Positions 20,310 to 31,600 of a stretch of 64,000 nt of DNA are shown piece after piece. Both the position numbers and the translations under genes were made by a program. Each line of letters starts with the position of its first letter. Positions within the stretch are counted from its first letter, which is position 1. Source of the DNA: Hydractinia symbiolongicarpus (Eukaryota; Cnidaria; Hydrozoa; Anthoathecata; Hydractiniidae). The DNA is taken from contig NC_079885.1 of the NCBI RefSeq assembly GCF_029227915.1, positions 22,073,001 through 22,137,000 on the forward strand, in the 5' to 3' direction. The notes beneath the pieces were generated by a model that was given only the letters and a program-made list of their open reading frames with translations, was not told where the DNA came from and searched no databases.

Positions 20310-20375
20310 AGAAACAAAAAAAAACGACATTTGTTTCGACGCGTTTCGGGTGTCAACACCCATTTTCAAGAATAA
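20310..20375 (-). ncRNA. Penelope-like 3' end with degenerate hammerhead-like core
   Basis: On the minus strand, 20338-20370 reads a degenerate CUUGAAAA in place of CUGAUGA, a GGGUG/CACCC stem, GAAAC, then GCGUC. It lies directly downstream of the GIY-YIG relic on the same strand, as expected for a Penelope-like 3' end. Confidence 0.45.
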
Positions 20376-20436
20376 CTAATAATTACAATTTGAAAAATTA
20401 TATAGTATGAAGCGTAAGAATAATTAACTGCGAAAA

Positions 20437-20736
20437 TTATGTTTTGTCAAATGACAATAGCGACATAGAACGTATGTTTTTATTTAAAACGGGTACATCA
20501 CGCATAATAAGCAGGCTCTCTTTAAATTCGGTCAAAAGATTTATTCCTATGAGCCAAATAGTGAAATCATCGAACGATTTTCGATTTTTGCAAACCCGTA
20601 CGTGATTGCTAACAGCACTGTTACTAGGCAACACAGGTTCATCCGTAAGAGCGGAACGCCCAATGTGTTCACCGGCTCTTATCTTTAAGTGGCGTGATGT
20701 TTCTCCATAATATGTATTTATGAAGGAAGACTTCAC
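20437..20736 (-). pseudogene. Penelope-like GIY-YIG endonuclease domain, truncated
   Basis: About 99 codons on the minus strand match the C-terminal endonuclease of Penelope-like elements: YYGETSRHLKIRAGEH at the start, NSAVSNHVRVC and SFDDFTIWLIG in the middle, then FKESLLI and LNKNIRS near the end. The YxGET, Arg and Glu pattern of a GIY-YIG active site can be seen. The reverse transcriptase that should precede it is missing; the upstream side runs into a Gypsy relic on the opposite strand, so this is a 5'-truncated copy. Confidence 0.75.
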
Positions 20737-20771
20737 AGGCCACGGAATACCAAATTAAGATGGCCTTACAA

Positions 20772-21330
20772 TTCGAACGAGTTTAGTCGTTTCTCTGTGG
20801 TTATGAGTTTGAGTATATTCCCTTGAGTCCTAGATACCCACAGTCCAATGGTAGGAATGAAATGTAAGTCGAGATCATAAGGAAAATACTCAAGAAATGC
20901 CAGGGTACAGCTTCGGGCCTGCTTGAATATTTGAGTACACCACTTACAGGGATGGAGTACATACCAGTGCAACTATTGATGACTCTTCGCACGAGTACCA
21001 GATTGCCAATCCACAATAGTCTTCTGTCTCCGAATGTACACGAACGAGTTCGAAAATAGATCGAGACATCAAAAGGTCGACAGGAAATGTATCGAAGTGC
21101 AGTTGCAATAACTGTGTAGAAACCAAAGGAAACGGCCCGCATGAGAAACGGCCCGCATGAGAAACCGAGATAAGTGTGAGAGAGTTATTGTGTAAGGAAA
21201 ACTCCCTAATTTTAAGGATCTTATCAATCACATGCGGAAAACAGCCGTTCCTACCGTCGTAAACGGGAGTCATATCGTCAAAACCGAACATGTCGAACCA
21301 GGGTATGTATTTTATGTGATATGTTTGAAA
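20772..21330 (+). pseudogene. Gypsy-type retrotransposon integrase relic
   Basis: The plus strand encodes the end of a Ty3/Gypsy integrase core: YEFEYIPLSPRYPQSNGRNE, then a stop, VEIIRKILKKC, and PVQLLMTLRTSTRLP. The Glu of PQSNGxxE, the third catalytic acid, is retained. Further along, RSYRRK and YRQNR in another frame resemble the C-terminal pol end. At least two in-frame stops and two frame changes show it is dead. The minus-strand frames of about 110 codons over the same region are its shadows. No LTRs were identified. Confidence 0.7.
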
Positions 21331-22224
21331 AACTTAAGATCAAAATGGCGTACTTGGATGCGTAGTCTCCATTTCCAATGTTTAATAACATTTGGTGGGA
21401 GTTATTAAACATAAAATGTAGATATGTAGAAAAAGTAAGGATTGCGTAGTAATACCAGGCTTTCATTAAGTTTGACATATTCACCACGACTCTACTCTCA
21501 AGCATAGATATGAAAATGCCATCCAACAATTCTGTCTTTTTCATTTTCAACTATTAGAAAAAATTGCAAGTAGTTAGCTATAAAGGTGTAGATAGCTAAA
21601 TAGGTAGCTAGTTAGGTGGAGGTAGCTTTAATAACAAAATCAAAAAACCAAGGATAAACAACTACCAACTAAAGTTGCTCTCTCTCTCTCTCTATCCACA
21701 GTATGTTATCCGTTGGTAGGTCAAGACCTTTGAATAAGTATATTGAAGATTTTTGTAGCCAACTTTATATAGGCTTCATATAACTAAAACAACTGTTCCC
21801 GAAACTAATTTTGCAATTTTTTCACAAACAAAGCAAATGGTAATATTTCATTAGTTTTAACCCTGAATCTTACATGAATACGGCTAATTACAACTTCTCA
21901 ACTTCCAAAGAGCTAAACAAACAACCTATTTCATTTCACTTTTGTTTTTAACGCAAACATTTTATTAGCTGCAGAGAAAATCACCAATATTGTTATAAAT
22001 TTTGCAATATCATCTGTGCTGCCTGTATCCACAATGTCACGAATTTTTTTAAGTATTGTCAAGCAACCCTTCTAAATTTCAACTTTTCTGTTTGAACAGT
22101 CATTAAAAACACATACGTTTTAAATACGTTTACGGCTTACATACGTTATAAATATAAAAACTCGTGCGATTAAAGTGAACTGTTATTTCTTTAATCTAGC
22201 TAGTCTTATTTTAAGGCGAGAAAT
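21331..22224. other. Upstream region of the astacin gene
   Basis: No exon seen. It includes a CT microsatellite at about 21678-21693, several GTAGCTA-type words near 21575-21625, and the astacin 5' flank. The promoter is not obvious. Confidence 0.4.
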
Positions 22225-25200
22225 ATGAAGTTGCTCATCGTGGTGATTGCAGTAGTCTTAATGACATGGAAGGTCGAAGCTAATTGGGTGAAAGAAATGG
22301 AAAGTGAGATAAACGTTACACAGGATATCATTTTCTTCTTTATTATTTATATTCTTTTCTCAGTTAACGTGTGCAAGATAAGGGTATGAAGGCTTCTCAC
22401 TATTTAGCATGCGCATTAGAATTTTTTTGATAAGCAATGACTGTACTTTGTCAGCTTTTGAAATTAATACGAGTCAACTTCCTTGCAGACAGAGTACTCT
22501 TTTACCTACTAATTAAAAATCAACATTTCTTAAGGGTGGCTTTGCAGCTCACGATTTCATCCGGACTTTTTTTGCCCGGGCAGGAATGTTAGCCCGGACT
22601 AAAAGTTTTTTACCTTACAGCTGATTTTTAAGAGGGAGTTGAAATCTCAGCTCAGGTGGAGATTTCAAACCGCTTATGAAATTCAAATATATACAGAAAA
22701 CTAGACAGGGCTGAGCTCTGGTCTGGTAAAAATTTAGTCCGGCCTATAGTTTGAGCTGTAAAGTTCCGCTATATATTATACTATCATGCTTATCACATCC
22801 TTTTTTATTTATTTGCACCATTCGATTATCTTAAAAAAGTCATTCAAATTAGTATGACAACTCTAGTACTTTTTTAGATCCGGGATTATATGAGGGTGAT
22901 ATGGTGTTGAGCCCAGACCAAATGAAAGAAGTGAAGCAAGGAACATTTACATTTTCGTCAACAAGCAAAAAAAACAAGCTATGGCCGAATGGTGTTGTTC
23001 CTTATACGGTTAACAGTGACCTTGGTAAATATGATTTATAAAAACTGTCTGTAATGATGGCAACTTGACAAAAGGCAACGCCACGCAAAAAATTTTTATA
23101 TTTGATATCAGAGGATATCAGCTATCCATTCTTTCGTTATTACTTTGCAGTCGATTAAGCGACTAAAAGCTAAAATACACTAGACGTCTATCTAGCTATA
23201 TTAGTAGCTCGGCATCAATGTTATCGTAGGATTAACCTGATTTACGGTGGTGCTTATTTTAGCGTTCTAACAACATGAGTTCTTCTATAGTAGAACTATA
23301 TATTATCATGCAAGATGTGAGGTGAAATTACAGAATATTCATGTGTTGGTCGTTTTAAGGCTCAACTATATCTGGCGATGGTTTATGTTCCATTTTGTCT
23401 GTCGTCCTTTTTAAAACGTGTTTTTTTTACTCCTTTTAAACTTTTTGCCTTCGTCGTTTTTTTAGCTAGGGAGAGTGAGTTCAAAAGGGAATTCGACATT
23501 GCTATTGCACAGTATCACAAGTACACCTGCTTACGTTTCAAAAAAAGAACAAACGAGGGAGGATACATCAACTTCTATAAAGGTGGCGGGTAAGTTGCTT
23601 ATGGAGTCATACACGAAAATGATTTAATGCTGGCGTGTAGAGCTTATAACGGTTGCAAGTTCGATTCCCGCTTCGGCACAATATTTTATTATCGCCTTTA
23701 CTATGAACAGTTAAAAACTGGCATAAATAAAATAAAATTAGGAACAGGTTTTAATCAGAAAGAACATAATGAGAAGAATTAAAAAAAAAATGTTGGAATC
23801 CAACAAATACATCATTTCGCAGAGTGTATCTTATATCAACAATAATATTTTCTATTTAAGACTAAACGAACGTGCGAAATGTTAGATTCGATGATGGAGT
23901 ACAGTTGCATAACAGCACTGAGCGTGTGTACATAGAGTCTTTATATTAATAAAACATGTCCGCGCCAAATAGTACCACGGTAGCGTTTTTTTTTTCTGCG
24001 CGATTTTGTCTGCAATGGACATACTAAGAGCAATAAATAAGGACGGGCGAAGCTGTTAATTTCTGTACTAATAGCCGTATTATGTATGGTTGTGCGTCAA
24101 GATCGAGTGGTGTGACGGAACGCACATAATATGTTAACATTGCAGACTGAAAATACATAGAAGGGACAGCTTAACCACTATTCTGTTTAACAGTTGTCGT
24201 CTGTCTGTTCGAAATGGTCACGCGCAGCTTTATTTCGGACCTCCCGCACAGTAATTCATAAAGGGTGCAAGAAATGACGGTACAGAAAATAAACACCATT
24301 GCGAAGCCCCATATTTCCACAGACCAATAACTAGGACATTAAATAAATTTTTTTGCTGTGGTGTTGTTTTTCAGCTGTTCATCTCCAGTTGGATATGGTG
24401 GAAGAAGAAATGGTGTTTCTTTATCGAAAGGTTGCTGGTGGAGGACTACCATTATGCATGAAATTGCGCATAGTTTAGGTGGGTGGTTTTTCCCACTGAA
24501 TGACTTTTTGTTTATAGTGATTTTTCAATTTTTAAAGACATTTTTGTTTTAACTGCTACTTTCAACTCAGCTATTACAAGCAGAATGAGTAGAATTCTTG
24601 ACAAGAAAGAGGTGTTATAGAGCGGAATCCTACTTTCGTCTCCTAATTAGACACACATCTTCTAAGTAGAGATGAACTACAATAGATGCTACTAGAATAC
24701 AAACAGAAGAAACTCAATTTTTTACTCCCGCTCGTTCTTTAGTTATTCACCGCCCCCTACCGCCCTCATCTGTCGTCAAGTGAATGCATATAAGTTTAAA
24801 TACAAGCTTAAATTATTTTTAGGATTTCACCACGAACAAAGTCGACCAGATCGGGACAACTACGTCAAGATTCTAACACATAATATTCACTCAGGTGAGT
24901 GCGTTTCATGTAATAACAATATGGTATATCTTTAGCTATAATATTACCAGTTACCTCACATAAGGTGAAGAAATTGTTAAGTTTTCTCCATGATCTTTCT
25001 TTGAGAGTTTCAAAATGAGAAGTTATGCTGTTATAAATACTTATTTTTTTATTGATTTCGTTGTTGTTTTTTTGACATGCAAAGTCTGTCTGGTCCAGAA
25101 TCAAAAGGACTGTATTTGTTTGAGTTATTTTACAACTGAAAATTATTTACGCGTTTTTTGGAAACTTATTATTTCGAAGAAAAGCAGTTAAGTAAATATC

Positions 25201-27609
25201 GAACCAAATCCACTATCTTTCACAAAGTCAGGCTGAGAACCAAAGTAATGCCTATTTCCTTGTATGGATTTGAGACATTAGGTAGATACACATTGAAGTA
25301 TTACATAACTAAAACTACCACTCAAAACGGAATGATTAATTTGACTTCAAACATTTACAGAAAAAGCTTTAAATAGAGGATACATGTATGAAATAGACAC
25401 TTCCCTTTTGCACTAAATGGTGGCTACTTTAAAGAGAGATTCCACTATAATTTCTACATTCTCTTTAGGCACTGAACATAACTTTAGAAAGCAGAATAGC
25501 TATGATGTCGACTCCAAAGGAACACCCTACGACTATCTTTCCATGATGCACTACTCATGGAATGCATTTGGCAAGGACCAAAGAATGACAATTCAAACGA
25601 AAGATCAATCAATGCAGTATGAAATTGGACAGGATGAAGGATTTTCGCATATTGATATTGAGCAAATTAATCGTCTCTATGGATGCAGTATGGGTTTTGC
25701 TTTCCTCAATTTTGTTAAAATAAAGAAAAATATTTTTTCATAAAGATTAAAATTAAAATTGATATACTTTTCTATTTAATAGGCAAAGAATTAACAAATT
25801 CTCCTTTTTATGAATTTCACCTCACAAAAGTGATAATATTCTATCTTTGCATCCTATTTTTAAGGGTTTTAAGGCTTTATTCTTAATGCATTAAGGAAAA
25901 GCATACGTGGGCGAATAATTTCGGTTGGCAAAAAAATATTAGGTATTGTGCCAATATTTCTTCATTTCACTAACAACTTTTTACTGGTAAGGTATGTTAT
26001 TGTTTTACTTTTCAGCTGGAACATACCCAACGTTGCCTCCTTACGTCAAGCCACCTCCAGGTATAAATATTCTCTACGTCATATAAACAGTGTGTCAACA
26101 AAGGTATATTTTCTTTGCTCATTTTTTAAGCTTTAAAATAGCAAATAATTACTTTTTAAATGCAAATCTATTTCAAATGTTTTATGTTTTTGTTTACACT
26201 ATAAAATGCCATTTTTAAAAGGAAAGAGCTACCATTTTTTTTAAAAAAGCCCTGCAACAACATTTGGCTGCACCCACAAAAGGTCCTGATACGTTTTACC
26301 TGGCGTGTCTTTTACCGCTAAACAAACTTTTTACTTTAAATAACCAAAGGAAGCCAACACCCCACTCTTCAAAAATCTACATGCCTAAAAAAATTAAACA
26401 ACTCAGCTGAGATTAAAAATTTTGCTATTTTCTAGGTTGTTACGACTTGGGCGGTGCTTGTGTGAAAGGAGCTTGGGAAGGAAACTGCAACAAACGTGAA
26501 TGGAAAAGCTATATGCACTCAAAATGCAGAAAATCTTGTAAACTTTGCGGGGGTGGGCCAAGACCAAGTGGGACACCAGTTACTTTACCGCCATGGAGCG
26601 AACCGACAACAAAATCCACCACAAAAAGTATGTATATGAAAAAGTCTGTACTAAAATAATTTAATAAAGTTAGTCTTGCTACAGTGTAATGGATTGATGA
26701 ACTTACCATATCCTTATAATGCTTGACAATTTCAATAATCCTTTTTATTGAAGAAACACACCTTTTTTCTTTAAGCAAAGGTTTAGGCTTCTTTCAGTGT
26801 GTTGTAATAACTACGGTCAGACCTGCTAAGCAACAATACACTCAAGCAGGACACTTCATTGACTTTCTACAGTACTGCAACAATGCAATGTTGATAATCT
26901 GTTGTGCAGGTCGAATATTGTGCTATAAATTATGCAAAAGAGGTTGCGCGTATTTTGAACTAATTCACGTGTGTTTTTGGCTGGCAAAACCCCTTGTTTA
27001 ACCATTCGCGAAAGTTCTCGATATAACATTGCGCCTTTGTTGTTAAAATAATACAATGGCCACTGGATCTTATGGACAAAGATCTCTTTTGTTGGGTAAC
27101 GATTTGGTTTAATGGGTACGACGTCATGAAGGGGGAATTTGCTGAAAAGAAAATTGTGAGTTTAAAAGTTTAAAAACTACTCATAGAGATTTTTTTATGA
27201 TGAACCATAAATATGTTAGCTAATACAGTAGCCGGAGGTGAACCCGTAGCTATACTGCCTATTTGATCATAGTATTGGTCCTTATGCAGACAGTGAGTTT
27301 GAGCAGTGCAAGAAAGAAATATTTTTTTTAGATCTTGAAATTTTCATATTAAAATTGTAGTCCAGCACAATGTCAATTGCAATATTGGTAGCCAATGTTT
27401 GCGTATTCCTAGCTCCTTAGGTTCGTTATATATTCGTTAATATCTTGAAATGAAATTTTCTTTGTATCTTAGAAACTGGTGGTGGTGGAAACTGTCGCGA
27501 TCGAGTTGTTGATTGTCAAAGGCTTGGTAAACACAGGTGTACTGACAGCAATCCAGTATGGAAAGATTACATGGAAAGAAACTGCAAGAAATATTGTAAC
27601 AAATGCTAA
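22225..27609 (+). CDS. Secreted astacin-family zinc metalloprotease with two ShKT domains
   Basis: Nine coding exons join in consistent phase to 372 residues: 22225-22303, 22878-23024, 23466-23589, 24375-24478, 24823-24894, 25469-25687, 26016-26060, 26436-26627, 27473-27609. Signal peptide (MKLLIVVIAVVLMTWKVEA), then a short propeptide with YEGDM, a form of the FxGD aspartate switch, and the catalytic start WPNGVVPYTV. Zinc site HEIAHSLGFHHEQSRPDRD is split between exons 4 and 5; the Met-turn is SMMHY in exon 6. After YGC comes a Pro-rich linker and two six-Cys ShKT modules ending CRKSCKLC and CKKYCNKC. All catalytic residues are intact, so an active extracellular endopeptidase is expected, cleaving matrix or signalling proteins. 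Astacin plus ShKT is common in cnidarians. Every junction has GT..AG. Confidence 0.92.
22534..22772. mobile_element. MITE in astacin intron 1
   Basis: Imperfect inverted ends of about 40 bases: left has GGCTTTGCAGCTCA and CCGGACTTTTT, right has the complements AGTCCGG and TGAGCTGTAAAG. It lies wholly within intron 1. Confidence 0.55.
23630..23685 (+). repeat. tRNA-derived SINE fragment
   Basis: GGTTGCAAGTTCGATTCCCG is a good B-box/T-arm. The preceding arms are degenerate. It lies in intron 3 of the astacin gene. Confidence 0.4.
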
Positions 27610-27733
27610 AGAGAAATAAGCACTCGTAATTGCAATTTTTGTGTTTATTTTTAAAGACAGTATATATAACTGTGCAAACTTTTCTTTTCTTTCTGTTTTA
27701 TTCCACCGTTAGTTTTCATGGCCTATTCAATTT

Positions 27734-27739
27734 AATAAA
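27734..27739 (+). terminator. Probable polyadenylation signal of the astacin gene
   Basis: AATAAA about 125 bases after the stop codon. Confidence 0.5.
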
Positions 27740-27777
27740 GTTCAGTGCATTCTCTTTAACATTTTAAATTCCCATGC

Positions 27778-27850
27778 GGAGATGGTGTAGTGGTAGCGCA
27801 TTCGGCTTGTAATCATAAGGTTTAAGGTTCGAGACCCCACTCTACTTCCC
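27778..27850 (+). repeat. tRNA-like sequence, probably a SINE head
   Basis: GATGGTGTAGTGGTAGCGC (A-box) and GGTTCGAGACC (B-box) are spaced as in a tRNA, with a TGT anticodon in position. The anticodon stem and T-stem each pair at only about three of five positions and the acceptor stem is imperfect, so a functional tRNA is unlikely. A sister copy sits at 54553. Confidence 0.55.
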
Positions 27851-28611
27851 GCCAATTGAAATGTGCTAGCCGAATTAGTAGTGCTATGATATACGTATCC
27901 CTTTGCAGTATCTACGAACTTCCCTCTTTAGGTCTACCTAAAGAGAGGGCAGAAATGTCCAATGCCTTTAGAATTTCACTTGTACTAGGTAAGGTATTTC
28001 TCCCCCCTTTCCAGCTCAAAATGGCTAACAGAGTGACAAAGGTTTTATTGATACAAAATAGCATTACATGAAGTTAGTTTCCATATATTCTGGTATGCAA
28101 AATATCGCTAGGCTAATTTCGGTCACTAATAGAATAGATCCTACAAAAATAGAATGAAAATTTTTATCTAGAAAGCTTGTAAAACGTACACACACATGCA
28201 TGGTAATTTTGCATGATGATATGAAATATCGAAAATCCCAGGAGGAATGATGACTAGAGGGAGTATAAAGAAATCGTTTAAGAGCTTTGATTGAAAACTA
28301 TGACTATTTCGAAATGTCCTAACTATTGCTGACATTCCTAACAGAGTGGACACCACGTTTGAAGCATTGCGATAAAATAAAGACCCAATAAAATATTTCG
28401 TTCTTAAACTCCTACATCGTTAAATACACACACACACAAACAACAACACACAGCTTGCATTTAAATATTGCCTTATCGTACACATAGTAGAGACATTTAA
28501 CACAACAACGATATTACAAAGAAGTTGTACAAAAAATCAGCTAGTCTGCTATACTATCCATTACATTCACATCACGTGAAAGATGGTCGCTAATATGAGA
28601 CTTGCATACAT

Positions 28612-31600
28612 TTACGGGGCACGAAACTCTCTGAAGTGGAAAAAAGCCTGGATTAGTAAACCAATCATCGAGAAGAAACCAAACGCCTAAAAAGAAAAAA
28701 ATTCTTTATTACAAACTGCTCTTTCCATTGATCAAGACAAATGTCACTCTACCAGTCTTTATTTACAAGCATACTTATAAGCGTATTTTGGTTCAAATAG
28801 AGATTTTAACACTTTCTTCAGGCCGAGCTTTATTTCACAAAAAGTAACGAAAAAGACGTTGTCTAGCCCAAAACATGGCACAAATGTTGTTAACATATAA
28901 GAGGACGAAAAAGTTTGAATAAAGTCATTCAGTCGATGTTGAGGTGTTATATTTTCGTGCAAGGAAAAACGCAAATCTTACAAACTTTAGGATGAGAAAA
29001 AGTCTGTCAAACAATTTTGATGTGTAAAAACGCATAAGGTCAAATATGACATTAGAATTATCAATATTTAAAGGTTTTTGAATGTTTTGCCTTACCTACA
29101 TGAAACAAAAAATTTGCATTTCGCATTAACGTTTCTAATTTTTTTTTTAGCCTTAATGTTTCTTAAATGTTTCTAAAAATTTTGTTTACATTTAGGGACT
29201 ATTTCTTTCGTACACGAGATTCGGTTGGTTCTGGATGCTCCAAGTGCTCCATTTACAACTTCTTTAGTAATTTGGGACAATCAGAATCGAATCTGGATGG
29301 ACTCCTCGAGGAGTAGTTCACTTGGAGCATTTTTCTAACCTAATCTATTCTTTGCAGAATAAATCAAGTTAATCCAATGTGGTTTCATAATTATGCAAGA
29401 AAGCTAAGCACAAAGCTCTAAATTAAGCAACAAATATGAAGCACTGGGATTATAATCTGTGTTGTTTTCTTCGGTCACTAGAGCACTTAGAGCAGTTGGA
29501 GTATAGATTTGAACCTGAGGTATGAAAGAAATGGCCCCTTGGAGATCTTGGGAGCTTCATTTTACGACTGGCTTTTTGACTTGAGAAACCAATGTATAGA
29601 AGTTATTGCATTTTAGATTGAAATAATACGTAACTTTTCGGCATCACGTTGCGTTAGTGTTTAAGATTCACTCTGAGATTATTATTTTGACTTTTTTAAA
29701 TTGATAAAATAAATGTATATTCATTCAGCCCTGGAATGTTTTTTAAATGTTCCATATTTGTTCCTTAAACGTTTTTTAATTTGTTCTATAAATGTTTCTC
29801 ACATAAAAAAGCATCATGTTGACGTGTAAGCTGCCATAACCAGACGTGACGTAGTGTACCACTTTGTAATCCTGTCGCAATTTGTACTCCCATCGCACAT
29901 TGTAATCCCGTCGCATTTTGTAATCCAATGTTATTATAATTCGTTATTCCATTGCGACTTGTAATCCACTTTGGCACTTTTTGTAAGCCCAAACCTATCG
30001 CAATTTGTACTCATTTCATGCCGTACTTTGTAATCCCTCGACCTGTCACACTTTGTAATCTGTAATAGATTTTTCCCAATAAAGTTCAATGTTTATCTTC
30101 TTTAACAGGAATTTTAAATACTTTTTGGTATAATATATTTAATGAAAGGTATATGGGTATTTCGTGCATATAAAGAAGAAAGTTCTATTCTGTTGAAATG
30201 CATGTTTTTTCAAACTATGAATTTTAATTATGAAAACTTTAAATAAACTTTAAAAATTTATTTATCTGCAGGTAACACTTATCTTTTTTTAATCAGTATT
30301 TTCTCTTTTCCATCCTTTTTTTTTACATTAACCATCCTTTTTAAAACATAAAAGTCTGTCTCGAAAGTAGCCAACCTCCATATAAACAGCCCCTAATGCA
30401 GACTAACAACTTTGTCATTTTGGAATAAACCAGCTATAAACAAATTCAACAGTACTTATTTTTGATGAAGCAAATATAAACTGGAGCATGCATGGTTTCC
30501 TTCGTGCTAACGTTGTGTATCCATTTATAACTATCTTCTTGTGTTAAAATTCATGGAGGTGTTGCGACTACCAAAGTACGCGTTGTATTGTCCATAATGT
30601 ATTGTACTTATATAGTTGGAGAGAATAAAGACGTTGGGATGGATTTACCCCAACGAAATTCAACTTTTGTTGACTTGAGTATCGCATTAGACAGCTACAG
30701 AAATGTAAAAACCCGACAAGCAATACAAATGTCACTTGTTAGAATTTATTTCTACGTGTAGTGTGAACTGGAAAACACGTGTAACTGTAACTACCATCTG
30801 TTCTTCCCTTGCGTAATAGAAAAAGCGTTTCGGAAAAAATCGCGGACATATACCAGAGGAATATTTTATCGGGGAATACAAAGTGCGATAAGTTTTGGAT
30901 TGCAAGGTGCGACAAAATGGATAACAAAGTGAGATGAGATTACAAAGTGCGATGTGATTACAAAATGCGACCGGATTACGGAGTGATAAACTACGCGTGA
31001 CATCATATCGTAGACTTTTTGATCGGATTACGGAGTGATAAACTACGCGTGACATCATATCGCAGACGTTTTAGCCCTACCCCAAACAGGCCGTTTCGGA
31101 TTTGGCGGGAATTTAAGTTCTGGATTACACACGTCAACACAAAAATAAACCCGCGAAATCTTGATATATTTTCTCAAGGAAAATTTCTAACAGTATAGAA
31201 AATAAAGAAATGAAAAGAAATTTGAACTGGAAAGAAATTTGAAAAGGCAGACAATGAAACTAATATTAAAAATCGACAGAAAAGAAAAGCTTGGCCGTGT
31301 AGAATAGCTATTTTAAGACTAATAAATAAATAAAAAATTACTTACAGCTGCTGCACGAAGAGCAGAGTATTTTTGGTCAATAATTACGCCATTATATGTC
31401 CATACAACATCATCATCAGTTTTGCTGGCAACAACACTTGAAGAAATCAACAACAAAAATGCCCAGACGCAGCAGTTTATTGCCAGCTAAAGACAAAAGT
31501 ATTATATTAACACATGTGCAGAAACTCGATTGGCACTAAAAAAAAATAGAGCCATACCTACAGATCAAAAATTTATACGCCAACGTAAAGTCAGCATTCC

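Noticed and set aside
20801-21291. Minus-strand frames of 113 and 115 codons
   Set aside because: They lie antisense to the Gypsy integrase relic, which explains the open frames.
27778-27850. Functional tRNA-Thr (TGT)
   Set aside because: Anticodon, T and acceptor stems have several mismatches and a sister copy at 54553 is more eroded; a SINE head is more likely.
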